Counted from the first letter of the stretch, positions 1 through 7,587 are shown. The stretch is DNA of 64,000 nt from Bdellovibrio sp. (GCA_014378765.1 JACMNA010000069.1:1-64000); one strand, 5' to 3'. Notes: a model not told the origin generated them from the letters alone. Translations and numbers: made by a program.

Positions 1-1
1 G

Positions 2-199
2 GCACAAAAGGCTGATATCGTCAAACTGCGAACCGTATTAGCTACCATTCCAGAAGTTCGTAAGAACGGTGCCGCGGCCATTAAAAGTTATATTTTAAGT
101 CAATACAGTCCAGAAGAATATCAAGCCATTAAAACGCGAACGTTTGGTTGTGAGGAAGCAGCGGCCGGTACAAAACCAGCTGTTAAAAAAGTCAAATAA
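2..199 (+). CDS. C-terminal part of an unrecognised protein (5' end outside window)
   Basis: An open frame runs from the left edge to a TAA at 197-199, giving 65 residues with no start codon in view, so this is the 3' end of a longer gene. The visible part has a helical, Lys/Ala-rich stretch, a 'SPEEYQAIK' segment, one Cys and a basic, Pro-containing tail ending 'KPAVKKVK'. I do not recognise the family. It ends 9 nt before the end of the convergent hydrolase gene. Confidence is in its being coding, not in any function. Confidence 0.55.
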   Translation, partial: AQKADIVKLRTVLATIPEVRKNGAAAIKSYILSQYSPEEYQAIKTRTFGCEEAAAGTKPAVKKVK

Positions 200-208
200 G
201 TATTATTA

Positions 209-1180
209 TCAGTGATTATTAGACCGGGGCTTAACCTCAACGATCAGGCCCTCGAACGCAAAGTCCCATTTTAATTTATTTTTTGAGAAATGCTGTTGAA
301 AACTGGCTTCGGCTTTTTTCTTGTGATTCCAAGAGTCCTCAATAGAAAAAGCAGGATCATGATGAGCAAAAAGAATTTGTTGAACACCAAAAGTGGCAGC
401 AACTTGAAAACCTCGATCGCAAGTTCCATGCCCCCAACCTTTCTTTAATGCCATGTCGGCTTCTTCATACTGCGCATCGAAATAGAGTAAGTCGGCTTTT
501 TCAAAAAGGCCTGCATCGGCCCCCAACTGTTCGCGCGTTAAGCGTAACGCCTCATGATCAACCGCGTGGGCATAAACCTTATTATTTTTTTCAATCCGAA
601 AGCCATATGAAGGATCGGGATGATCCATTTTATAAGCCGTAACCTCAAACCCATTGATTGCAGTTTTTTTATAAGGCTGCAATGTATGAAACTGAATATC
701 AGCACTTAAACTTTCAAAGCCCACCGGAAAAATTGGTTTTTTAAATAAGTTTCTAACGATTTGTTCAGTTTCAGGTTGGACCGAATAGTAATGAATTTTT
801 TTACCCTTAATAAAATGGGGCGCAAAGAATGGTAAACCCAAAATATGATCAAAATGGAAATGGGTCATCAAAATATGAAACTCATTATGCAGAGATATTC
901 GCCCTAATTTTTCTAATTGATCACTGAGGTGTTTAAGCCCACTGCCACCATCCACAATTAAAGTATGCGGGCCATCGCTGACTTGCACACAGGTCGTTGC
1001 GGCACCAAAGCCACCGATAGCCGCGGGCGGATTCTGTTTAATAAATTCATTAATATCGCTTTTACTATTAAAGCCAGAATCAAAAAACTGTTTCATCAGT
1101 TTTTCAAAATGCCCAACCCAACCGTATGTATCTAAAGAGCTTGGCAATGAACCACGCACTCCCCAAAATTGAACTTTCAT
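209..1180 (-). CDS. Metallo-beta-lactamase-fold hydrolase
   Basis: A 323-aa cytoplasmic protein with no signal peptide. The hallmark di-metal motif T-H-F-H-F-D-H lies at residues 106-112, preceded by a 'VDGGSG' strand-turn (76-81). Further candidate metal ligands are a DHPDP motif near residue 185, an acidic 'FDAQY' near 235 and 'HHDP' near 275. The order matches the RNase Z/PhnP/cyclic-nucleotide-phosphodiesterase branch of the MBL superfamily rather than true beta-lactamases. An insert of about 40 residues follows the first strand ('GVRGSLPSS'), which is also seen in bacterial relatives of that branch. The substrate (RNA, cyclic nucleotide or phosphonate-type ester) cannot be read from the sequence. 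It is transcribed divergently from the small secreted protein at 1420. Confidence 0.85.
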   Translation of the reverse strand: MKVQFWGVRGSLPSSLDTYGWVGHFEKLMKQFFDSGFNSKSDINEFIKQNPPAAIGGFGAATTCVQVSDGPHTLIVDGGSGLKHLSDQLEKLGRISLHNEFHILMTHFHFDHILGLPFFAPHFIKGKKIHYYSVQPETEQIVRNLFKKPIFPVGFESLSADIQFHTLQPYKKTAINGFEVTAYKMDHPDPSYGFRIEKNNKVYAHAVDHEALRLTREQLGADAGLFEKADLLYFDAQYEEADMALKKGWGHGTCDRGFQVAATFGVQQILFAHHDPAFSIEDSWNHKKKAEASFQQHFSKNKLKWDFAFEGLIVEVKPRSNNH

Positions 1181-1218
1181 GATGGATTTATTTTCGCTTA
1201 TTGTTTACAAGGCGTCAT

Positions 1219-1238
1219 GCAAACTTTCGCAAACTTTC
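1219..1238. repeat. Perfect 10-bp tandem direct repeat in a divergent promoter region
   Basis: GCAAACTTTC occurs twice in immediate succession, a period of about one helical turn. It lies 39 nt upstream of the start of the minus-strand hydrolase gene. Direct repeats with this period are typical of binding sites for response regulators that dock side by side, but no binding protein can be named. Confidence 0.4.
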
Positions 1239-1269
1239 ACTGTGGCTTGACCCGACGTTGGGCTGGATT

Positions 1270-1310
1270 TGTATCGAAACGATACAGCTGTCATTCAAGT
1301 TTTTGACAGC
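1270..1310. promoter_or_regulatory. Two adjacent inverted repeats, operator-like
   Basis: TGTATCG-AAA-CGATACA (1270-1286) is a perfect 7-bp palindrome with a 3-nt centre, the shape of a TetR/GntR-type operator. It is followed at once by GCTGTC (1287-1292) and its complement GACAGC (1305-1310) around a 12-nt centre. A TTGACC at 1247-1252 would place a weak -10 on the first palindrome. The site lies between the hydrolase gene (minus) and the small secreted protein (plus), so it could control either. Inference from symmetry only. Confidence 0.35.
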
Positions 1311-1419
1311 ACCCTAACATTCTTCGCCGAAGCTTTGCTTGCGTCAGACTAGCGCGCATATAGAGCTTATGAATCGGCGAACCTCTTGCAAAATAATAAA
1401 ATGAAAAGAGGATCATAAT

Positions 1420-1761
1420 ATGAAAAATATCTTACTAGCTGGTTTATTAGTTCTTTCAACTTCAATGTCTTTTGCCCAGCAACAAGTCAACACTCAAGGT
1501 AATTTCGAAAGAATAGGCAACCCAACAAAGTTACAATCTCAATATCTTGCAATTGCGGAAAGTTTGAATTTAATGGGAAATGACAATTCGGTGTATATTA
1601 AAATAATTGAACGCGTGCGGTTTACTAATTCTAGAAGTGCGCAATTTCAATCAGACGGAATTATTCAATTAAGTGGTAGAAAATGGTTAGCTACCAATAA
1701 CGAAGGCCGTGCCAATATCGTGAAATCGACTATTCAAATTCTTGAGGCCACTTCCGAGTAA
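1420..1761 (+). CDS. Small secreted protein of unknown function
   Basis: A 113-aa protein with a clear signal peptide: 'MKN', a hydrophobic core, then 'SFAQQQ' with probable signal peptidase I cleavage after Ala19. The mature part of about 94 residues is mixed polar with no Cys. The ATG at 1420 has an AGAGGA ribosome-binding site at 1406-1411. It lies 73 nt upstream of the radical SAM maturase gene on the same strand and could be co-transcribed with it, but there is no overlap to prove that. I do not recognise the family. It is probably periplasmic. Confidence 0.7.
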   Translation: MKNILLAGLLVLSTSMSFAQQQVNTQGNFERIGNPTKLQSQYLAIAESLNLMGNDNSVYIKIIERVRFTNSRSAQFQSDGIIQLSGRKWLATNNEGRANIVKSTIQILEATSE

Positions 1762-1834
1762 TTCTCCTACAACTGGCCCCACCCTTGCTACCTTATTACT
1801 GATTGCCTAAAACAGTGCAAAAAGGGACCAGTCC

Positions 1835-3157
1835 GTGAGTTTAAAAAGGTTTGAAGACATTATCGCCTATAAGTCAGATCAAGGGATTACCGCGTTCCAC
1901 GCGCGTAATTTAGAGGTCGCTGACGTAAGTGAAGAGATCTATAGCCAAATGACTTCCGTCGAACTGAAATCCGCAACTGTGCCTTCTTTCAATGCTTTAG
2001 CTGGTTTAGATGAGTCGGAGTCATTTCGCGCCCTCAAAGCGTGGAGCGATGAGCAAAACCCCGCCGTTTTATCTGGGCATGTTAAATTTGGAATAAAGAG
2101 TTTAACCCTTAATGTGACCCAAATTTGTAACCTAAAATGTAATTATTGCGCCGCGGGTGGTGATGGCACTTACGGCGAAGCGATTAACAAAGTTTCAGTC
2201 GAGAAAACTTTACCACAACTTAAATTTTTTCTAGAAAGCCTTAAAGACGGAAGCGTCTTTAATTTATCTTTCGTTGGCGGTGAACCTTTTCTTTATCCGC
2301 AAGCGATGAAAGTTATTTACGATTACGTCTTAGCCCAAACTGCCGGGCGAAAAATTGAGTGTCGGTTTATGGTAACCACGAATGGAACTTTAATTACCGA
2401 TGCCGTCGTTGAGATGTTAAAAACGATGCGCATCTACGTCACCGTTAGTCTTGATGGAACAAAAGAAATAAACGATATTGTGCGCCCAAGTAAAAGCGGC
2501 CGCAGCTCGACGGATGCGACACTTAAAGGTTTAAAAAAGTTAGTCGCGATTCGACCGTATTTAGAATCTATCGGTATTGCGGCGGTGGTCACAAAACAAA
2601 ATTCAGAAATCAAACAGAATTATTTATTCTTTAAAACTCTTAACGTTGACTGGTGTGAATTCAATTACGCCTACGCCGAGCGTGACGTTGAAACGCAAAA
2701 TAAATACTTACAGCAAATGCAAGAGATCGCCGAAATCGCGTGGCAAAGCGGTGGCGAAGAAGAGCTAAGAAAAATCAGAACCATAAATGCTTACTTTGAC
2801 GTATTAGACTCTCAACAGCGTATTGAAAATTTTTGCGGCGCCGGAAAAAGTTATCTAATGATCGACGCAAAGAATCGCCTTTACACGTGCCCATGGCTGG
2901 TCGGTGAAAAAGATGAGATCGTCGGCGAGAATTCGGTGATCGATTATGACAAATTAGATAAATACCAGAAACCTTTAATAGAATTAAATAACTGTAACAA
3001 CTGCTGGGCGCGGTTTGTGTGCGGCGGAGGATGTATGTACGTGCACCGCGAGCATACAGGCGATAAGCATTTAAAAGACGAATTATTTTGTGAACGAACT
3101 CGGGGCTTGATTCTTTTAAGTATTCTGTACTATAAAAGAGCCAGAGCCGCCGCTTAA
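1835..3157 (+). CDS. Radical SAM/SPASM peptide maturase
   Basis: A 440-aa enzyme. Cys98-x3-Cys102-x2-Cys105 binds the SAM-cleaving [4Fe-4S] cluster and 'GGEP' (148-151) is the SAM-contact motif. A full SPASM domain follows: Cys334 and Cys352, then Cys387-x2-Cys390-x5-Cys396-x3-Cys400, then Cys419, the spacing that holds two auxiliary clusters in anSME- and ScfB-type enzymes. The first ~85 residues precede the barrel and resemble the N-terminal extensions that recognise leader peptides in other maturases (inference). Known members post-translationally crosslink or oxidise peptides or proteins. The GTG start at 1835 is preceded by AAAGGGA (1821-1827). A 46-aa peptide gene lies 23 nt downstream, the obvious candidate substrate, followed by a kinase/regulator pair. 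The family is certain; the chemistry and substrate are not. Confidence 0.9.
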   Translation: MSLKRFEDIIAYKSDQGITAFHARNLEVADVSEEIYSQMTSVELKSATVPSFNALAGLDESESFRALKAWSDEQNPAVLSGHVKFGIKSLTLNVTQICNLKCNYCAAGGDGTYGEAINKVSVEKTLPQLKFFLESLKDGSVFNLSFVGGEPFLYPQAMKVIYDYVLAQTAGRKIECRFMVTTNGTLITDAVVEMLKTMRIYVTVSLDGTKEINDIVRPSKSGRSSTDATLKGLKKLVAIRPYLESIGIAAVVTKQNSEIKQNYLFFKTLNVDWCEFNYAYAERDVETQNKYLQQMQEIAEIAWQSGGEEELRKIRTINAYFDVLDSQQRIENFCGAGKSYLMIDAKNRLYTCPWLVGEKDEIVGENSVIDYDKLDKYQKPLIELNNCNNCWARFVCGGGCMYVHREHTGDKHLKDELFCERTRGLILLSILYYKRARAAA

Positions 3158-3180
3158 TAGCACTGAAAGGCTAGGAACAT

Positions 3181-3321
3181 ATGAAAACAACGACCGTAAA
3201 AAAAGAAGCAACTACCAAGGCTTCTAATCACATTAAAAAGGTAAAGCCTTCTAAGCGCTTACCAACTCGCACGACTGGTATTTCTTGCCCACCCACTGGT
3301 GGACCTGATTCAGCCGGCTAG
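3181..3321 (+). CDS. Putative RiPP-like precursor peptide, 46 aa
   Basis: A short frame starting at ATG 3181 with AGGA (3173-3176) as ribosome-binding site and ending at TAG 3319-3321. The first ~32 residues are Lys/Thr-rich, basic and leader-like. The last ~14 residues switch to a neutral Gly/Pro/Ser segment with a single Cys36: 'GISCPPTGGPDSAG'. Size, leader/core polarity and position 23 nt after a radical SAM/SPASM gene match precursor peptides of ribosomally made, modified peptides. The Cys could be a thioether donor in the SactiPeptide/ranthipeptide manner. It contains no signal peptide or membrane segment. I do not recognise a named precursor family, and the call rests on context and composition. 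Confidence 0.65.
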   Translation: MKTTTVKKEATTKASNHIKKVKPSKRLPTRTTGISCPPTGGPDSAG

Positions 3322-3331
3322 TTTTTAGAAT

Positions 3332-5272
3332 ATGAACAATACGAATTCATCGGCTCGCCCGACGGCGAGCAAAGATGGCAAGCCTCGCCCACCGGCGAGC
3401 AAAGATGATCTAAATGCTTCAGCTCACTTTAGCTTAAGACAAGTCATTACTCGGATTATATTTGCGCTCATTGCGTCTGCGATGATTTCTACTTTGAAAT
3501 TAGACTACATTGAAAGTTACTTGTATGACGTGCGGGTAACACTTAAGGCGATGTTGGGCCTATCGAACCCAACAAATACCCCTATCGTCATGGTTAAAAT
3601 CAGTAACGCCACCGTCGACCAATTTAAAGGATTTCCGGGCTTCCAGCAGCATACTAATTTTTTAAATCAATTAAAAAAAGGCTCACCCCACTTTGTTATT
3701 TACGAATTTCGAAATAAAGATGGAAAAATCGAAGATATCGACGGAACCGAGGCCGAAAGATTAGCCTTCGCAAAAACCGCTGAACAGATTAAAGAATTTT
3801 ACGTACCCACCGATAAAACGGAACTTAAAGCCGAGGCCGGCAAATTGAAATTTGACGAGCCCTTAGAAAATATTAAAATCTTTTCGGGGCCTAAAGCGCC
3901 GGATATGTATTTGTTTGCAAAAGACAGTGTCTACCGCCGCATGTTGATTAATTACCAAGATCAAATTCTACTTCATGCAAATGTCGCGGGCTTCTACAAC
4001 CCCGAAATCGCAGCCTTAAAAAACATTCGTGGCCGTTTTGAATTTTTAGATTCAAGCCAAGTTTATATTCATTATTACAAGCAAGGTTCGTTTCCAACCT
4101 TCAACTTTGAAGACGTTTTAGAAGGAAAAGTCGACCCGGCTGTTTTTAAAGATCGTCTTGTCATCGTTGGCACTGATACCGGAAAATCAGTTCGTGAATA
4201 TGTGCAGACTCCTTATTCGCGCGAGATTACTAGTATGGCTTCGATGGAATTGCACGCCAATATGTTTCAAACTTTAATTGATAACTCGGCCCCTCTCCGC
4301 CTTCCTCCGTGGGTCAATATTCTTTTAACTAGTTTGATTTCAGTTTTAACCGTGCACGTCGTGTTAACGCTGAAGCCTTCGCGCGGATTACTTTTATTAA
4401 TGGCGACTTTACTAGGATTAGCGTTAGTCGCCATTATACTTTACGCTTTATTTACAATTTGGATTGATTTAGCGCACCCGTTCTTGGCTATTTTCTTATG
4501 TTATTATTTCTTTATTCCGTACCGGCTTATTATCGAAAATCGTAAAAGCTGGGAGTACTTTCAAAAAAATAAACTACTTAAGCAAGTTGAAGAGCTTAAA
4601 ACTAATTTTATCTCAATGATGTCTCACGATTTAAAAACGCCCATTGCGCGCATTCAGGGCATGACTGAAATGATTTTAAAAGATGAAGTGGCGCTGAGCT
4701 CACTTCAACGCGAAGCCGTCGATACAATCCGCAGCAGTTCAGACGACCTTTTAAAATTTATAAATTCTATTTTACAATACGGCCGCATTGAAAGCCAGGG
4801 CGTAGAGTTGCATCGCCAATCTAAAGACATCAACCAAATTATTATAGACGTAATTAAAAAACATGAATTTTTAGCGAAGGTAAAAAAAATTAAAATCGTA
4901 AAGGAACTTGAAACTTTATTTCCGGTATCAGTAGACCCTGACTTGATTCGCCAGGCTTTTTCGAACTTGATTGAAAATGCCATTAAGTACAGTGGGGAAG
5001 AATCGACCGTCATTGTGCGTACGCGTGAAGAGCAAAATAAAGTTTTAATCGATGTGATTGACCAGGGGATCGGAATTCCGGCCGTAGACCTACCTAATAT
5101 CTTCATGAAATTTTTTCGTAGTCATAACGTCAAAACTTCAACCATCAAGGGCACGGGGCTTGGGCTGTATTTAGCTCAGTATTTTGTACATCTTCATCGC
5201 GGCGAAATCACCGTAATCAGCAATTCAGATCAGGGATCTCATTTTACGGTGCATTTGCCTATTAATCAGTAG
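3332..5272 (+). CDS. CHASE2-domain sensor histidine kinase
   Basis: A 646-aa membrane kinase. A short polar N-terminus carries a 10-residue tandem duplication (about residues 8-27), then comes a first membrane helix (about 40-56). A large extracytoplasmic region (about 60-320) has the CHASE2 pattern ('DVRVTLK' at its start; 'FKDRLVIVGTD' near its end), followed by three membrane helices (about 327-395). The cytoplasmic part has an HisKA domain with phosphoacceptor His432 in 'SHDLKTP', then an HATPase_c domain with an N box ('NLIENAIKYS'), 'DQGIGIP' and 'GTGLGL'. All catalytic motifs are intact. It starts 10 nt after the peptide gene with a weak ribosome-binding site, suggesting translational coupling, and is followed by its likely partner, the sigma-54 regulator at 5352. 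The ligand is unknown; the modified peptide is an attractive but unproven candidate. Confidence 0.88.
   Translation: MNNTNSSARPTASKDGKPRPPASKDDLNASAHFSLRQVITRIIFALIASAMISTLKLDYIESYLYDVRVTLKAMLGLSNPTNTPIVMVKISNATVDQFKGFPGFQQHTNFLNQLKKGSPHFVIYEFRNKDGKIEDIDGTEAERLAFAKTAEQIKEFYVPTDKTELKAEAGKLKFDEPLENIKIFSGPKAPDMYLFAKDSVYRRMLINYQDQILLHANVAGFYNPEIAALKNIRGRFEFLDSSQVYIHYYKQGSFPTFNFEDVLEGKVDPAVFKDRLVIVGTDTGKSVREYVQTPYSREITSMASMELHANMFQTLIDNSAPLRLPPWVNILLTSLISVLTVHVVLTLKPSRGLLLLMATLLGLALVAIILYALFTIWIDLAHPFLAIFLCYYFFIPYRLIIENRKSWEYFQKNKLLKQVEELKTNFISMMSHDLKTPIARIQGMTEMILKDEVALSSLQREAVDTIRSSSDDLLKFINSILQYGRIESQGVELHRQSKDINQIIIDVIKKHEFLAKVKKIKIVKELETLFPVSVDPDLIRQAFSNLIENAIKYSGEESTVIVRTREEQNKVLIDVIDQGIGIPAVDLPNIFMKFFRSHNVKTSTIKGTGLGLYLAQYFVHLHRGEITVISNSDQGSHFTVHLPINQ
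3353..3407 (+). repeat. Tandem GC-rich hairpin repeats inside the start of the CHASE2 kinase gene
   Basis: Two 24-bp copies (3354-3377 and 3384-3407, 30-bp period) differ at only two bases. Each folds into a compact hairpin: GCTCGCC-CGAC-GGCGAGC at 3353-3370 and CTCGCC-CACC-GGCGAG at 3384-3399. They lie in codons 8-26 of the kinase and encode an imperfect ten-residue duplication, and they are much richer in GC than the surrounding gene. They could damp translation of the kinase relative to the peptide, or be remnants of a small mobile repeat. Confidence 0.6.
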
Positions 5273-5351
5273 ATTTTTGGTGTAAAAGCTTAGAAGGTTG
5301 GCATCCGGCAAGGGGTCGATCGGGGTTTTCGTATTTATCAGGGGGATATCC

Positions 5352-6908
5352 ATGTTAAAAGTTTTAGTTGTTGATGACGACCAAGCATTAAGGCTTTCGG
5401 TTCGCTCAGCGCTTGAAAGCACTAAAAAATTTAGCGTTGAAGAAGCATTTGACGGTATTAACGCCCTCGAAAAAGTAAAGGCCGCGCCGGTCAACACGCG
5501 CGCTTACGATATCGTAATCTTAGATGTTGATATGCCCCGCCTGAATGGTTTGGGCGCCCTGAAAGCAATCAAAGAACATGATCCAGGAATTATCGTACTG
5601 ATATTAACCGCGCACGCCACCGTTGAAGCGGCCGTACAATCAGTACGTGATGGTGCTTATAACTTTTTATCTAAGCCCATTTCAAGCGATGAGTTGATTG
5701 CCTTAATCGATAAAGCTATTACGGCGCATACGTTAATTTCGACTTTAGCAGTTTCGTCTCCGGTGTTTGTGGATGAAGGCCGTAAAATCATCGGTAACAC
5801 TTCACAGATGCAAAAAGTATTTAACGTTATTCATAAGCTAGCAAAAGTGGAAACGCCGGTTCTCATTCGCGGTGCTTCCGGTACGGGTAAAGAGTTAGTT
5901 GCTAAAGCCATTCATTTTAACTCGGCCCGAAAAGATGAAAAGTTTGTGGCGATTAACTGTTCGGCAATTCCAGAAAATTTATTTGAATCTGAATTATTCG
6001 GCCACGAAAAAGGATCTTTCACGGGCGCCAGCGAACGTAAAATCGGAAAATTTCAATACGCCGAGGGCGGCACCCTGTTTTTAGATGAAGTGGGCGACAT
6101 GCCACAACTGATGCAGGTGAAATTACTGCGCGTACTGCAAGAAAAATTATTTATGCCGGTGGGATCGAACCGTGAGATTTGCACGAATGTTCGCATTATT
6201 GCAGCGACGAACCGTCCGTTAGAAGAAATGATGAGAGACGGGCGTTTCCGTGAAGATTTATTTTATCGTTTGAACGTTGTGCCGATTTATTTACCGCAAT
6301 TGAATGAACGTAAAGATGACTTAGAAGTTTTGATTCACATTTTTATGCGAAAGTTCAATCAGATTCATTGTAAACGCGTAACAACCGTTAGCAAAGATGC
6401 GATGTCAGTTTTAAAACGCTACAATTGGCCAGGAAACATTCGTGAATTAGAAAATGTGATTGAGCACGCATTCGTTTTAGAAAATTCAAATTCAATTACG
6501 CTTGGAAGCTTGCCTGAGGCTGTTCTTGAGGCCGTCGGAGTTAATTTAGTTGAATCGATGGAAGCGCTTCGGAGTCAATCTGAAACAATAAAAAAGTCTG
6601 CACAAGTTTTTAGCGAGGATGAAATGAGTGCAGATGAAGATTTAGCTATTGACTCAATTCTTTCGGATGATGATTCAGCAGAATCTGGTGACGAAGATAT
6701 TAGCATGGCGATTCCGAACAATGGGCCCTTAGACTTTAACGTGCAAAAAGAAGAATTTGAAAAACAGTTTATTATCAAGGCCTTGAAGACTTTCAAAGGT
6801 CGAATTAATCAGACTGCGATTCACGCCAATATTCCAAAAAAGACTTTGCTTCGTAAAATTGAAAAGTATGGAATCGTGGCGAAAGAATATGCAGAGCCAA
6901 AATTATAA
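5352..6908 (+). CDS. NtrC-type response regulator, sigma-54 activator
   Basis: A 518-aa regulator. A receiver domain occupies about residues 1-120 (acidic pocket 'VDDD' at 7-10, phosphoacceptor Asp58 in 'ILDVDMP', Lys in 'LSKPIS'). An AAA+ domain spans about 145-385 with Walker A 'GASGTGKE', Walker B 'LFLDEVGD' and the sigma-54 contact loop in the variant form GSFTGA instead of GAFTGA. An acidic linker of about 50 residues is rich in Asp/Glu/Ser, and a Fis-type helix-turn-helix is at the C-terminus ('NIPKKTLLRKIEKYGI'). The ATG at 5352 is chosen because GGGGGA precedes it and the receiver begins there; an upstream in-frame ATG at 5298 would add residues unlike the family. It is the likely partner of the CHASE2 kinase, so this operon probably drives sigma-54 promoters. 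Confidence 0.9.
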   Translation: MLKVLVVDDDQALRLSVRSALESTKKFSVEEAFDGINALEKVKAAPVNTRAYDIVILDVDMPRLNGLGALKAIKEHDPGIIVLILTAHATVEAAVQSVRDGAYNFLSKPISSDELIALIDKAITAHTLISTLAVSSPVFVDEGRKIIGNTSQMQKVFNVIHKLAKVETPVLIRGASGTGKELVAKAIHFNSARKDEKFVAINCSAIPENLFESELFGHEKGSFTGASERKIGKFQYAEGGTLFLDEVGDMPQLMQVKLLRVLQEKLFMPVGSNREICTNVRIIAATNRPLEEMMRDGRFREDLFYRLNVVPIYLPQLNERKDDLEVLIHIFMRKFNQIHCKRVTTVSKDAMSVLKRYNWPGNIRELENVIEHAFVLENSNSITLGSLPEAVLEAVGVNLVESMEALRSQSETIKKSAQVFSEDEMSADEDLAIDSILSDDDSAESGDEDISMAIPNNGPLDFNVQKEEFEKQFIIKALKTFKGRINQTAIHANIPKKTLLRKIEKYGIVAKEYAEPKL

Positions 6909-6922
6909 TCGAACAAAATTTT

Positions 6923-6959
6923 AACATCATCGAACGAAAAATATTCGTTCGATGATGTT
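6923..6959. other. Perfect 16-bp inverted repeat after the regulator gene
   Basis: Left arm 6923-6938 pairs perfectly with right arm 6944-6959 around a 5-nt loop (AAATA). It starts 15 nt after the response-regulator stop. No run of T follows on either strand, so it is not a textbook intrinsic terminator. It may be an RNA stabiliser, a Rho-associated end or a protein-binding palindrome separating the signalling operon from the gene at 6999. Confidence 0.6.
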
Positions 6960-6998
6960 GTTGACTGAATGATGAGGGATAGTTAGCGTGACTTTCCC

Positions 6999-7496
6999 AT
7001 GGCAATGAATCCCCTTCCACCTCAAGCTTATACGAAAGAAACTTTGCAAAAAGCCTATGCTTGGCTTTTGACTCAAAGCCCTTCGATCAAGGATATGGCA
7101 TCAACTCAAGACATGTTGATTAGCCTTTACTTAAAGGCTCAACGTAATGGTGATGCGTCGTTAGAAGCGCCAAGTATTCAGAATTTTAAACAAGAGCTCA
7201 AATCCTTGGCGGGATTGATGGGTGATCTTCAACCCTCAGCTCACGGATACACCCCAAGTAAACCAGCTCCTCAACCTGCTAATGGTCATGCAAATGGTTC
7301 AGCCCCTACGACTGGGCCGGCAATGCCAGCCTTTGTTGCGGGTGATAGCTCGTCATCACTGATGGCTCAGTTAGATCCTAACTCGTTACAAGCGCTTACT
7401 GATGTTAAGAATACGCTTAATTTAAGCGGCGACGCCGAAGCGCTGCGCGCTTTAATTGCCCTAGGTTACAAACAATTCCAAAAAATATACTCTTAA
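6999..7496 (+). CDS. Hypothetical cytoplasmic protein with Pro/Gly/Ala-rich linker
   Basis: A 165-aa protein without signal peptide or membrane helix. Residues about 10-70 are helical ('AYAWLLTQSPSIKDMASTQDML' region). A flexible Pro/Ala/Gly/Asn-rich linker spans about 80-120, and residues 125-165 form a second helical block ('LQALTDVKNTLNLS'). The two-module layout suggests a protein-interaction adaptor, but I know no family. The start is uncertain: ATG 6999 and ATG 7005 both lack a good ribosome-binding site. It sits alone between the signalling operon and an intrinsic terminator upstream of ileS. Confidence 0.65.
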   Translation: MAMNPLPPQAYTKETLQKAYAWLLTQSPSIKDMASTQDMLISLYLKAQRNGDASLEAPSIQNFKQELKSLAGLMGDLQPSAHGYTPSKPAPQPANGHANGSAPTTGPAMPAFVAGDSSSSLMAQLDPNSLQALTDVKNTLNLSGDAEALRALIALGYKQFQKIYS

Positions 7497-7559
7497 TATA
7501 TTGCCAGCCTTGCGACGACGCCAACATTTTCGCCTAGCACAAAAGCCTGCTGCAGTCTT

Positions 7560-7587
7560 AAAGCACTGCCCATGTGCTTTTCTTTTT
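7560..7587 (+). terminator. Intrinsic terminator upstream of ileS
   Basis: AAAGCAC (7560-7566) pairs with GTGCTTT (7574-7580) around a 7-nt loop and is followed by TCTTTTT (7581-7587). It closes the transcript of the 6999-7496 gene and leaves about 54 nt for an ileS promoter. I saw no T-box features in this short leader. Confidence 0.7.

Noticed and set aside
4705-5106. Minus-strand frame opposite the CHASE2 kinase catalytic domain
   Set aside because: Antisense to conserved HATPase motifs; no ribosome-binding site and no recognisable protein features.
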